NCBI GenBank assembly: GCA_905200905.1
Contig: CAJKMA010000007.1
Span: forward strand, 1 to 64,000
Reading direction: 5' to 3'
Source: an uncultured Bacillota bacterium
GTDB lineage: Bacteria; Bacillota; Clostridia; Lachnospirales; Lachnospiraceae
DNA length: 64,000 nucleotides
Program-made: the position numbers and the translations under genes
Part shown: positions 32,496 to 40,850 of the stretch, in pieces
Numbering within the stretch: position 1 is the first letter of the stretch
How the letters are laid out: each line of letters begins with the position of its first letter
Notes under the pieces: generated by a model
What the model was told of the DNA's origin: nothing
Databases searched by the model: none
The model's input: the letters and a program-made list of their open reading frames with translations, nothing else

Positions 32496-33607
32496 GAGCA
32501 ATAGGTATTATTCTTGCCGGCGGCAATAACCATAAAATGAGAGAATTATCACAGAAAAGAGCCATTGCGGCTATGCCTATAGCGGGAAGCTATCGGAGTA
32601 TTGATTTTGCACTCAGTAATATGTCAAACTCTCATATTCAGAAAGTAGCTGTATTTACTCAGTATAATGCACGTTCCCTGAATGAGCATTTAAGCTCTTC
32701 TAAATGGTGGGATTTTGGAAGGAAACAAGGAGGACTTTATATCTTTACTCCTACTATCACGCCAGATAACAGTTTTTGGTATCAGGGAACGGCTGATGCT
32801 ATGTATCAGAATCTGAATTTCCTGAAATCCAGTCATGAACCTTATGTGGTAATTGCTTCAGGCGATTGTGTGTACAAGCTGGATTACAATAAGGTACTGG
32901 AATACCACATTGCAAAACGAGCAGATATTACAGTGGTATGTACAGATGTTTATGGGGAAGATGTTACCAGATTTGGTTGTCTGAAAATGAATGAGGACTG
33001 CAGGATTGAGGAATTTGATGAGAAACCTATGGTTGCCCAGTCCAATACCATTTCTACTGGTATTTATGTAATCAGGAGACGGCAGTTAATTGAATTAATT
33101 GAAAAGTGTGGTCAGGAAGGCCGTCATGATTTTGTAAAGGATATCTTAATCCGTTATAAAAATCTTAAGAGAATTTACGGATATAAGATTAATACATATT
33201 GGAGCAATATTTCTACGGTGGAATCTTATTATAAGACAAATATGGATTTTCTGAAACCGGAAATTCGGGATTATTTCTTCCGTCAGTATCCAGGTGTTCA
33301 GTCTAAGATTGATGACCTGCCTCCAGCTAAGTACAATCCTGGAGCAGCAGTAAAAAATAGTCTGATTTCCAGTGGATGTATTATTAACGGACAGGTGGAA
33401 AACTCTGTACTGTTTAAGAAGGTTTTCGTTGGAAATAATTGTGTGATTAAAAATTCCATTATTTTAAACGATGTGTATTTAGGTGATAACACACATATTG
33501 AAAATTGTATTGTGGAAAGCAGAGATACTATTCGAGCAAATTCTTATTTTAGTAGCGAAGAAGGAATTAAGATTGTGATTGAGAAAAACGAACGCTATGT
33601 TCTATAA
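32492..33607 (+). CDS. glgD: Glucose-1-phosphate adenylyltransferase regulatory subunit
   Basis: A 371-residue GlgC paralogue in which the nucleotide loop is altered (ILAGGNNHKMRELSQKRAIAA lacks the GxGxRL pattern of GlgC), as is typical of GlgD. It keeps the fold: FALSNMSNSHIQKVAVFTQY, WYQGTADAMYQN, FDEKPMVAQSN and C-terminal hexapeptide repeats. GlgD is usually non-catalytic or weakly active and boosts GlgC activity. It is coupled to glgC by a 4-bp overlap. Confidence 0.93.
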   Translation: MRAIGIILAGGNNHKMRELSQKRAIAAMPIAGSYRSIDFALSNMSNSHIQKVAVFTQYNARSLNEHLSSSKWWDFGRKQGGLYIFTPTITPDNSFWYQGTADAMYQNLNFLKSSHEPYVVIASGDCVYKLDYNKVLEYHIAKRADITVVCTDVYGEDVTRFGCLKMNEDCRIEEFDEKPMVAQSNTISTGIYVIRRRQLIELIEKCGQEGRHDFVKDILIRYKNLKRIYGYKINTYWSNISTVESYYKTNMDFLKPEIRDYFFRQYPGVQSKIDDLPPAKYNPGAAVKNSLISSGCIINGQVENSVLFKKVFVGNNCVIKNSIILNDVYLGDNTHIENCIVESRDTIRANSYFSSEEGIKIVIEKNERYVL

Positions 33608-33675
33608 AATGGCATAAAATACCACTGCATAAGGCGGCAGTAAAGGCAACAAAAGGCATGAAAGGGGAAGGTTGT

Positions 33676-33960
33676 ATGAATATCACAGACGTAAGAGTAA
33701 GATGCGTAGCAAAAGAAGGAAAAATGAAGGCAGTAGTTTCTATCACCATTGATGAAGAATTTGTAGTGCATGATATCAAGGTAATAGAGGGAGAAAAAGG
33801 GTTATTTATCGCTATGCCAAGCCGTAAAGCAACGGATGGGGAGTATAGGGATATTGCGCATCCTATTAATTCTGCAACCCGCGAAAGAATACAAAATATT
33901 ATCCTGGAGAAATACGAACAGGTATTAGCAGAAGAGCCACTGGAGGAAGTGGAAGCGTAA
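33676..33960 (+). CDS. spoVG: Septation/regulatory protein SpoVG
   Basis: A 94-residue SpoVG from the ATG at 33676 (GGGGAAGG ribosome site). The opening MNITDVRVRCVAKEGKMKAV and the central FVVHDIKVIEGEKGLFIAMPSRK are diagnostic, as is the later INSATRERIQ segment. SpoVG is a small nucleic-acid-binding regulator linked to septation and sporulation. It lies 68 bp after glgD, so read-through from the glg promoter is likely. An upstream in-frame ATG at 33658 has no ribosome site. Confidence 0.95.
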   Translation: MNITDVRVRCVAKEGKMKAVVSITIDEEFVVHDIKVIEGEKGLFIAMPSRKATDGEYRDIAHPINSATRERIQNIILEKYEQVLAEEPLEEVEA

Positions 33961-33974
33961 GCTAAGAAGATAAA

Positions 33975-34037
33975 AGAGCTATTGCATGAAAAGCATCAAT
34001 ATTTCTGAATGCTATTTCATGTAATAGCTCTTTTTTT
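33975..34037 (+). terminator. Intrinsic terminator after spoVG
   Basis: AGAGCTATTGCATGAAA pairs with TTTCATGTAATAGCTCT, with an inner AGCAT/ATGCT stem, followed by TTTTTTT. Confidence 0.85.
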
Positions 34038-34071
34038 ATGAGATGAAGGTGTTATTTTTTCTTAGATAGAT

Positions 34072-35457
34072 TCAGTAGTTTTGGCGCCAACCGGCAGGAT
34101 ATTTGTTTTTTACAGTGTTGCCAACTACTTTGCCCCAGCCAAGAGGGAAATCTTCTACGCAAATGAGCTTCCATCCTTTTTGAGATGAACATTCGTCTTC
34201 TTTTAGAGAAAAGGTTTCACCTCGTAAGTAGGCGGAAAGTCTGGAATCTTCGGATGCTAAAGAAATCTTGGAAGACTGCGGTATGTCTTTTAATACCATG
34301 GCAAGGGACTGACTTGGTTCAAAACGGTTTTTCTTGAACTCGCCAAGGAAGAGGCCATGGCGAAGGAATTTTAATCCTTTTAAGGAATTTGTACAAGCGG
34401 ATGGAAGGCGATAAACAAATCCATTGCGGGCTTCTATGCCATTCCAGTCAACAGGGAGTCCAAGAGAGGTAAAAAATTCTTCCAGCAGTTTTTTTTCTTC
34501 TTTTTTTAGTGTGCAGGGCATTGGGGTATAAGAAGCAGGCTCCAATGTCCCTTTTTTTCTTAGGAGTGCCAGAAAATGTCCCTCTCCGTCCATATGATGC
34601 GGGAAGATACGACGTGTTTTTTGAAGGCATGTATCACCATTTCCCCATTGGGGATTTCCAGAGGTAAAACCAGGGTAATCTTCCATATCCAGGAGTTCCA
34701 TCTGGGGGAATTGTTCCAACACATAGGAAATTAGTCCTTCATTTTCCAGAGGAGAGAAGGTACAAGTGGAGTACATGAGAAGTCCACCTGGTTTTAGCAT
34801 AGAAATAGCATGCTGGACGATTTCCTGTTGTAATTTTCTAAAATAGGACGGGCGGTCCTTATCCCAAGTTTTGGCTACTTCGGGATCTTTGCGGAACATT
34901 CCTTCGCCAGAGCAAGGAGCATCTACCAGAACTTTGTGAAAAAATTCAGGGAAATAGTTGGCAAGACGTTTGGGTGTTTCATTGGTTACCAGTGAGTTGG
35001 AAACTCCTGAAAGTTCCAAATTGCGAAGCAGGGCTTTTGCCCTGGAAGCGCTAATTTCATTGGCCACCAGAAGTCCTTTGCCCTGGAGTTTGGCAGCTAG
35101 TTCCGTAGCTTTTCCTCCTGGTGCAGCACATAAATCCAGCACATATTCGCCAGGAGTGATGTCAAGACGGCTGGCAGGAGTCATGGCACTTGGTTCCTGG
35201 AGGTAATATAATCCAGCAGAATAAAAAGGATGTCTGGAGGGCCGATCTTCACTTCCGTAGAAGAAACCATTGGGAACCCAGGGAATGGGGGTAAGATGAA
35301 ATGGGGCGATTTTAGCAAATTCCTGGGCAGAAAGTTTCAAGGTGTTGACTCTGAGACCAAATTTGCGGGGGGAATTGTAGCTGCTAAGAAACGCTGGATA
35401 TTCTTCTTTTAGCATGTCTTTCATGCGATCTAGAAATGTGGATGGTAATTGTTCCAT
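34072..35457 (-). CDS. 16S rRNA m5C methyltransferase, RsmF/RsmB-NOP2 type
   Basis: A 461-residue RNA cytosine-C5 methyltransferase. Motifs: SAM-binding YVLDLCAAPGGKATELA, motif IV LVDAPCSGEGMFRKDP (cysteine assisting release) and motif VI MLMYSTCTFSPLENEGL type (catalytic cysteine). The N-terminus FLDRMKDMLKEEYPAFLSSYN and a C-terminal ~170-residue region with GVxPSF-like GEFKKNRFEPSQSLA match the RsmF/YebU subtype with its PUA-like tail. It is cytoplasmic and acts on 16S rRNA. GGAAGATT precedes the ATG. Confidence 0.88.
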   Translation of the reverse strand: MEQLPSTFLDRMKDMLKEEYPAFLSSYNSPRKFGLRVNTLKLSAQEFAKIAPFHLTPIPWVPNGFFYGSEDRPSRHPFYSAGLYYLQEPSAMTPASRLDITPGEYVLDLCAAPGGKATELAAKLQGKGLLVANEISASRAKALLRNLELSGVSNSLVTNETPKRLANYFPEFFHKVLVDAPCSGEGMFRKDPEVAKTWDKDRPSYFRKLQQEIVQHAISMLKPGGLLMYSTCTFSPLENEGLISYVLEQFPQMELLDMEDYPGFTSGNPQWGNGDTCLQKTRRIFPHHMDGEGHFLALLRKKGTLEPASYTPMPCTLKKEEKKLLEEFFTSLGLPVDWNGIEARNGFVYRLPSACTNSLKGLKFLRHGLFLGEFKKNRFEPSQSLAMVLKDIPQSSKISLASEDSRLSAYLRGETFSLKEDECSSQKGWKLICVEDFPLGWGKVVGNTVKNKYPAGWRQNY

Positions 35458-35516
35458 GTAATCTTCCTTTCTTTTTTGTATTTTCCAATCCTATACATTT
35501 CAGGTGGAATAGAATA

Positions 35517-35563
35517 AAAGAGAAAATGCCAGAAAACCTGTACATAAGGCTTTCCGGCACTTT
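35517..35563 (-). terminator. Intrinsic terminator after tRNA-Pro
   Basis: On the minus strand TGCCGGAAAGCC pairs with GGTTTTCTGGCA (G-T pairs allowed) across a 9-nt loop, followed by TTTTC. Confidence 0.7.
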
Positions 35564-35573
35564 TCAACGTTAG

Positions 35574-35647
35574 TCGAAGCGACGTGATTCGAACACGCGA
35601 CCTCTGCGTCCCGAACGCAGCGCTCTACCAAACTGAGCCACGCTTCG
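35574..35647 (-). tRNA. tRNA-Pro, anticodon CGG
   Basis: A 74-nt cloverleaf on the minus strand: acceptor CGAAGCG/CGCTTCG (7 bp), D-arm GCTC-AGTTTGGTAG-AGC, anticodon arm CTGCG-TTCGGGA-CGCAG with anticodon CGG (reads CCG), T-arm GCGTG-TTCGAAT-CACGT, discriminator A. No CCA is encoded. It has its own promoter and terminator. Confidence 0.95.
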
Positions 35648-35663
35648 CTATTCAACAAATTTC

Positions 35664-35692
35664 ATTATATAGAACACAATAGGAAATGTCAA
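35664..35692 (-). promoter_or_regulatory. Full-consensus sigma-A promoter of tRNA-Pro
   Basis: On the minus strand TTGACA (35692-35687), exactly 17 bp, TATAAT (35669-35664). The start site would fall ~10 nt before the tRNA 5' end. Confidence 0.88.
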
Positions 35693-35714
35693 TAAAAAAT
35701 TTATATTTATTTTA

Positions 35715-35744
35715 TTGACAAATTGTGCATTTGCACATTAAAAT
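35715..35744 (+). promoter_or_regulatory. Promoter of the TetR-ABC transporter operon
   Basis: TTGACA (35715-35720), 18-bp spacer, TAAAAT (35739-35744). The spacer is almost filled by the palindrome at 35724-35737. Confidence 0.75.
35724..35737. promoter_or_regulatory. Probable TetR operator 1
   Basis: TGTGCA-TT-TGCACA is a perfect two-fold palindrome between -35 and -10. Bound repressor would block polymerase; the regulator encoded just downstream is the obvious ligand. Confidence 0.7.
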
Positions 35745-35756
35745 TAACTTAGATAA

Positions 35757-35770
35757 TGTGCAGATGCATA
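35757..35770. promoter_or_regulatory. Probable TetR operator 2
   Basis: TGTGCA-GA-TGCATA repeats the first operator with one half-site mismatch, 33 bp downstream (centre to centre, about three helical turns) in the 5' leader. Confidence 0.6.
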
Positions 35771-35791
35771 GTTTTATATGGAGAAATGAAA

Positions 35792-36388
35792 ATGGAAAAA
35801 GAGACAATAGATAAACGTATAGAGAAAACAAAAGCCAGTATTTTAAATGCGCTAATTGCACTTTCCAAGGAAAAGGAATTAAATGAAATATCCATACGAG
35901 AGTTGACTGAGACTGCTCACATTCATAGAAATACCTTTTATCTTCATTATACGGATGTGGATTCCGTTTTAGCAGAGGTAGAAGAAACTATGTGTAGTAC
36001 AGTAAAGGAGATGGCAGAGCAATTTACAGACAAAGAGCTTTTGACACATGTGGGTACTCTTTTGCAGGAGGTGTTTCAGTATCTGTATGAGGAAAGAGAG
36101 AAGTGTGTGCTTATGATGAAAGGACGGGGAAAAGTTTCCAATGGAAAAATGCTTTTAGAATCTGTTTTTGAGAAATATCTGCAAAATTTTCCAGTGGAAA
36201 TAAACAGGGATTCTTTTGAATTTCAAGCACAGTTTTATTACTGTACGGCAGGCGCGTTGGGTATCATTCGTTATTGGATGGAGCATGAGTTTCAGGAGTC
36301 ACCTAAGCAAGTGGCAGACATTACTGGAAAACTTTTGCTACAGGGAATTCAGGGGATTATTCCAGTTGATGAAGGGAAAAGATACTGA
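35792..36388 (+). CDS. TetR-family transcriptional regulator
   Basis: A 198-residue regulator from the ATG at 35792, chosen because GGAG lies 8 nt upstream; an in-frame ATG at 35756 would sit inside the second operator. The N-terminal HTH is ISIRELTETAHIHRNTFYLHYTDVDSVLAEVEE (residues ~30-60), of the TetR type with the HRNTFYxHY recognition pattern. The C-terminal ligand domain is divergent, as expected. The gene leads an ABC transporter operon (ATPase 16 bp downstream), so it likely represses that operon and itself through the palindromes in its promoter. Confidence 0.88.
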   Translation: MEKETIDKRIEKTKASILNALIALSKEKELNEISIRELTETAHIHRNTFYLHYTDVDSVLAEVEETMCSTVKEMAEQFTDKELLTHVGTLLQEVFQYLYEEREKCVLMMKGRGKVSNGKMLLESVFEKYLQNFPVEINRDSFEFQAQFYYCTAGALGIIRYWMEHEFQESPKQVADITGKLLLQGIQGIIPVDEGKRY

Positions 36389-36404
36389 TTGGAGGAAAAT
36401 AAGG

Positions 36405-37130
36405 ATGGAGAATGAGAATAAGTGTACAGAGAATTTTGTGAAGCTGGAACAAGTAACAAAAGTATATCAGATGGGAGAAGTAGAAATCAGGGCTGTGGAT
36501 GGCATTGATTTTGCAATTGAAAAAGGTGAATTTGTGGTGATTGTAGGACCAAGCGGCGCGGGCAAAACAACGGTTTTAAATATCCTTGGAGGAATGGATA
36601 CAGCAACTTCTGGAACTGTTTTGGTAGATGGCAATGATATTGCTACATACAGTCCGAAGAAACTCATTGGCTACCGTAGGGATGATATTGGATTTGTGTT
36701 TCAGTTTTATAATTTAATACCAAATCTTACTGCATTGGAAAATGTTGAGCTGGCTCTTCAGATTTGCAAAAATCCATTGGACGCGAAAACCGTTTTGGAA
36801 GATGTGGGTCTTGGGGAAAGACTAAATAATTTTCCTGCACAGCTTTCTGGTGGCGAGCAGCAAAGAGTGTCCATAGCAAGGGCATTGGCAAAAAACCCTA
36901 AATTGCTTTTGTGTGATGAACCTACAGGAGCGCTGGATTACAATACTGGAAAAGCAATTTTGAAGCTTTTACAGGATACTTGTAGGGAAAAGGGGATGAC
37001 GGTTATTGTCATTACACATAACTCGGCCATTGCACCTATGGCAGACCGAGTAATACATATTAAAAATGGAAAAGTTTCCAGTATGGAAATCAATGAACAT
37101 CCAGTTCCAGTAGAAACCATTGAATGGTAG
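36405..37130 (+). CDS. MacB/LolD-type ABC transporter ATP-binding protein
   Basis: From the ATG at 36405 (GGAGG 9 nt upstream) this gives 241 residues, the standard size. Walker A is VGPSGAGKTTVLNILGG, Q-loop FVFQFYNLIPNLTALENVE, signature LSGGEQQRVSIARAL, Walker B LLLCDEPTGALDYNTG and H-loop VIVITHNSAIAPMADRVI. The IPNLTALENVELAL type belongs to the MacB/LolD/FtsE group that pairs with FtsX-type permeases, one of which follows at once. Expected role: mechanical coupling of ATP hydrolysis to a membrane permease, in efflux or envelope work. Confidence 0.92.
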   Translation: MENENKCTENFVKLEQVTKVYQMGEVEIRAVDGIDFAIEKGEFVVIVGPSGAGKTTVLNILGGMDTATSGTVLVDGNDIATYSPKKLIGYRRDDIGFVFQFYNLIPNLTALENVELALQICKNPLDAKTVLEDVGLGERLNNFPAQLSGGEQQRVSIARALAKNPKLLLCDEPTGALDYNTGKAILKLLQDTCREKGMTVIVITHNSAIAPMADRVIHIKNGKVSSMEINEHPVPVETIEW

Positions 37131-37140
37131 GTGTGTACAT

Positions 37141-40100
37141 ATGAAAAAACGAGCATTAAGAAAAAATTTTTACATGGAAACACGGAAAAGCCTGGGAAGA
37201 TTTTTATCTATTTTTTTCATTGTAGCCATGGGTGTAGCCTTTTTTTCTGGTATTCGGGCAGCAGAGCCGGACATGAGATATTCCGCAGATGCCTACTTTG
37301 ACCGGAATGAGTTTATGGATATTCAGGTTATGGGAACCCTTGGTATTACAGAGAAAGATGTAGAGGCCATTGAACAGGTAGAGGGAGTGGAAAAAGCAGA
37401 ACCAGGGTATTCTGCAGATATGTTGATAGATGTTCAGGGAAACCAGAAAATCCTCCATGTAGCTTCTATTTTGGACAGTATGAATCATTATAAAGCAGAG
37501 GAAGGAAGAATGCCAAAAAAGGCAGGAGAATGTTTGATTGATGAGGATTTTGCATCATCGGCAGGCTTGAAGGTAGGGGATACGATTACCTTGTTAAGCG
37601 GAACAAAAGAATCGGTGACAGATACTTTACGGACAGATACTTACAAGATTGCAGGTCTTGGAAGCAGTGTTTCTTACATTTCTTTTGAGCGTGGCAGCAG
37701 CAATATTGGAAACGGAGAAGTCAGTGGATTTCTGGCAATCTTGCCAGAGGATTTTTCTATGGATGTGTATACAGAATGTTATGTAACTGCAGAAGGCGCC
37801 AGAGAACTTACGGCTTTTACACCGGAATATGACAAAAAGGTGAAAACTGTTCTGAATCACATTGAGGATATTGGGGATTATCAAGGAAAATTAAGGGCAG
37901 ATGAAATTCGGGACGAAGCAGGGGAGGCGCTTGAAAAGGCAGAACAGGAATTATCAGATGGAAAAGCCAAAGCCAAGCAGGAGCTTTCCGATGCAAAGAA
38001 ACAGATAGAAGATGGAGAGCAGGCACTGAAAGACGGAAAAGCGGAGCTTGAAACAGGAAAAAAGGATTTGGAAGCAGGGCGTAATAAATTGTATGCCAGT
38101 CAAAAGGAAGTTGATGGAGCTTATGCACAGATTGCTTCGGAAGAAGGAAAAATAAAACAAGGAAAACAGGAACTGGCGAATCAAGAAGCAATGCTTCAGC
38201 AAAAAGAGAAGGAATACCGAGATGCTGTGACAAAAGTAGAAGCAGGGGAGGCAGAAATCTCTAAGTTTGATACCGCTTATTCCAGTTTAGAAGCAGGTAT
38301 CCAACAGATTGAGCAGGGAATGGAAGCTGGTATTCAGGCTCTTGAGGCGGCGAGAGTGCAGTATGAGCAGGGACTTGCGGCACTGGAAGCGGTGAAGGGA
38401 CAGGTTGCAGTGTTGGAGGAACAGCTAAACCAGGATGGGCTTTCAGAAGAAGAAAAGCAGATGATTATGGAAAAGCTTGAAACTGCTAAAGCCCAGATTG
38501 CCCAGCAGGAGCAGATTCTTGCTCAGGCAAAAACAGCCCTAGAAGAACAGGAAAAACAATTTTGGGAACAGCAGAAGCCTGAAGCAGAAGCTAAACTTAC
38601 AGCATTAAAAGAGCAGAAAGTGCAGTTAGATGCCAAGAAGTCTGAAATAGAAGAGAGAAGGGCAGCTTTGGCAGCAGCTAAGAGCCAGCTAGAAGCGCAG
38701 AAACCGCAGTTAGATGGTGCAAAGGCACAGTTACAGGAGGCGAAAAACCAGATTGCTGCTGGAGAAGCCCAGATTGCTGCTGCAAAACAGCAGGCAGCAG
38801 CAGGACAGCAGCAGATTGACAGTGGTTGGGCAGAAATCCATGCTGGAGAGAAGAAATTGGCAGAAGGCGAAACAGAAATTGTCGAAAACGAAAAGAAATT
38901 GGAAGATGCCAGAAAGGAATACGAGGAAGGTAAGGAGGAAGCAGAGCAGGAAATTCAGGATGGAGAAGAGAAGATAAAAGATGCCAGGCAGAAGATACAA
39001 GATATTGAAGATGCAAAATGGTATGTAAATGACAGAAGTATCACTACAGATTATGATGGGTATGGAGACAATGCAGACCGTATGAGAGCCATTGGGGAGG
39101 TATTCCCAATTTTATTCTTTATTGTAGCTGCCCTCATTAGTCTTACAACCATGACGCGTATGGTAGAGGAACAGAGAACAGAAATCGGTACACTGAAAGC
39201 CTTAGGGTATGGGAAGCTAAGTATCGCCGGAAAGTATTTGAATTATGCTATGGTAGCTACCATTGGCGGAAGTATCTTTGGAGTATTGTTTGGAGAGAAG
39301 ATTTTTCCATATATTATTGTTACTGCCTATAAGATTATGTATACCCATGTACCAGATGTAGTGATTCCTTATAACATGGAATATGGACTTATGGCTACGG
39401 GAGCAGCGGTTTTATGTACTGGGCTTGCTACTTTACTTGCCTGCTATAAAGAATTGGCTGCACAGCCTGCGGTTCTTATGCGTCCTCCGGCGCCAAAGCA
39501 AGGAAAAAGGGTATTTCTGGAATATTTGCCTTTTCTATGGAAGCGCTTAGGATTTATCTGGAAGTCTACCATTCGGAATCTGATTCGTTATAAAAAGAGA
39601 TTTTTTATGACTGTTTTCGGAATTGGAGGTTGTATGTCTCTTATGATTGTAGGGTTTGGATTGCGAGACTCTATTTTTTCCATTGGAACATTGCAATATG
39701 AGGAATTGCAGCTATATGATGGAATGGTCATTCTGAATTCAGATGCTGATAAGGAAGATAGAAAAAAGTTGGAAACATATTTGGAGAAAGAGAAAGAAGT
39801 TTCTTCTGTTTCTCAGGGTTATTTAAAGAAAACCAATGTGAAACAAGGAAATAGTAAAAAAGAAGTTTATCTTTATGCACCTCAAGATCTAGAGAAAAAT
39901 AAGGATTTTCTGGTATTCAGAGACAGGAGAACCCATGAAAAATACCAACTGGGAGAAGAGGATGCAATTCTTACAGAAAAGGCAGCAAAAGCACTGGAAG
40001 TAAAAAAAGGTGATAAACTGTCTGTAGAAAAAGAAGATGGGGAATTTGTAGAAATCACGATTACAAACATCTGTGAAAATTACATGGAACATTATTTATA

Positions 40101-40692
40101 TGTTTCTCCTGATATTTACCAGCAGATTTACAATAAGCCAGTGGAAGAAAATAATATTTACTTTAAGATGAAGGACTTTGACGAAAAGAAACTGAGCGAA
40201 ATTGGTGAAAACATTCTGGAAGAACGGGCAGCTTTAAATGTGTCTTATACGTATAACATAGAAGAACGTTTGGACGAGATGTTGGAAAGTCTGGATATTG
40301 TTATTGTAGTGTTGATTATTTCAGCAGGACTGTTGGCTTTTGTGGTGCTTTACAATTTGAATAATATTAATATTACAGAGAGAAAACGAGAATTGGCAAC
40401 GATTAAGGTGTTGGGATTTTATGATAATGAAGTATCTGCATATGTATATCGTGAGAATATACTTTTGACCTTAATTGGCACCATAGCCGGAGTGCTACTG
40501 GGAAGTCTGCTTCACCGGTATGTAATTGCCACCGTGGAGATTGATAATGTAATGTTTACTAGAATTATAGAAAATATTAGCTTTGTATACAGTGCACTGC
40601 TGACCTTTGGATTTTCTGTTTTTGTAAATGTGGTGATGTATTTTAAATTAAAGAGAATTGATATGGTAGAATCTTTGAAGAGTGTGGAATAA
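37141..40692 (+). CDS. Giant FtsX-type permease with extracellular coiled-coil domain
   Basis: A 1183-residue permease. TM1 is near residues 19-38 (SIFFIVAMGVAFFSGI). After a MacB-like region (to ~250) comes a ~370-residue stretch (about residues 255-630) of continuous K/E/Q/A-rich coiled coil carrying repeated xxxLxxG heptads (for example QALKDGKAELETGKKDLEAG). An FtsX domain follows (EVFPILFFIVAALISLTTMTRMVEEQRTEIGTLKALGYG), then a second soluble region and a second FtsX domain at the C-terminus (VVVLIISAGLLAFVVLYNLNNINITERKRELATIKVLGF). The coiled coil would form a long stalk outside the cell. The substrate is unknown. Start at 37141 is preferred over the in-frame ATG at 37120. Confidence 0.88.
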   Translation: MKKRALRKNFYMETRKSLGRFLSIFFIVAMGVAFFSGIRAAEPDMRYSADAYFDRNEFMDIQVMGTLGITEKDVEAIEQVEGVEKAEPGYSADMLIDVQGNQKILHVASILDSMNHYKAEEGRMPKKAGECLIDEDFASSAGLKVGDTITLLSGTKESVTDTLRTDTYKIAGLGSSVSYISFERGSSNIGNGEVSGFLAILPEDFSMDVYTECYVTAEGARELTAFTPEYDKKVKTVLNHIEDIGDYQGKLRADEIRDEAGEALEKAEQELSDGKAKAKQELSDAKKQIEDGEQALKDGKAELETGKKDLEAGRNKLYASQKEVDGAYAQIASEEGKIKQGKQELANQEAMLQQKEKEYRDAVTKVEAGEAEISKFDTAYSSLEAGIQQIEQGMEAGIQALEAARVQYEQGLAALEAVKGQVAVLEEQLNQDGLSEEEKQMIMEKLETAKAQIAQQEQILAQAKTALEEQEKQFWEQQKPEAEAKLTALKEQKVQLDAKKSEIEERRAALAAAKSQLEAQKPQLDGAKAQLQEAKNQIAAGEAQIAAAKQQAAAGQQQIDSGWAEIHAGEKKLAEGETEIVENEKKLEDARKEYEEGKEEAEQEIQDGEEKIKDARQKIQDIEDAKWYVNDRSITTDYDGYGDNADRMRAIGEVFPILFFIVAALISLTTMTRMVEEQRTEIGTLKALGYGKLSIAGKYLNYAMVATIGGSIFGVLFGEKIFPYIIVTAYKIMYTHVPDVVIPYNMEYGLMATGAAVLCTGLATLLACYKELAAQPAVLMRPPAPKQGKRVFLEYLPFLWKRLGFIWKSTIRNLIRYKKRFFMTVFGIGGCMSLMIVGFGLRDSIFSIGTLQYEELQLYDGMVILNSDADKEDRKKLETYLEKEKEVSSVSQGYLKKTNVKQGNSKKEVYLYAPQDLEKNKDFLVFRDRRTHEKYQLGEEDAILTEKAAKALEVKKGDKLSVEKEDGEFVEITITNICENYMEHYLYVSPDIYQQIYNKPVEENNIYFKMKDFDEKKLSEIGENILEERAALNVSYTYNIEERLDEMLESLDIVIVVLIISAGLLAFVVLYNLNNINITERKRELATIKVLGFYDNEVSAYVYRENILLTLIGTIAGVLLGSLLHRYVIATVEIDNVMFTRIIENISFVYSALLTFGFSVFVNVVMYFKLKRIDMVESLKSVE

Positions 40693-40699
40693 AAGAAAG

Positions 40700-40750
40700 T
40701 TCCCACAGGAAGATGCAGGTAACAACCAGTCTTCTTGTGGGGATTTTTTT
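40700..40750 (+). terminator. Intrinsic terminator after the FtsX permease gene
   Basis: TCCCACAGGAAGA (40701-40713) pairs with TCTTCTTGTGGGG (from 40730) and is followed by ATTTTTTT. Confidence 0.8.
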
Positions 40751-40769
40751 AGGGTTAAGTGTGTAGAAT

Positions 40770-40815
40770 CTTACAAGATCTGTAAGTGTTATTTTCGCTT
40801 GTTTTCTTTTATAAT
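40770..40815 (+). promoter_or_regulatory. Promoter and inverted-repeat operator of the BceAB-RS-like module
   Basis: CTTACA-AGATC-TGTAAG (40770-40786) is a perfect inverted repeat of the kind bound by Bce-type response regulators (TnACA/TGTnA half-sites). It abuts the -35 region of a promoter whose -10 is TATAAT at 40810-40815. The -35 itself is poor, as for an activated promoter. Confidence 0.65.
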
Positions 40816-40850
40816 GAACTCAGATAGAACAAGCGGAAAGGGGAAGAAGA

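Noticed and set aside
37817..39016. Several minus-strand open frames opposite the FtsX permease coiled coil
   Set aside because: They arise from the biased K/E/Q codons of the coiled coil, have no ribosome sites and give leucine/phenylalanine-rich nonsense.
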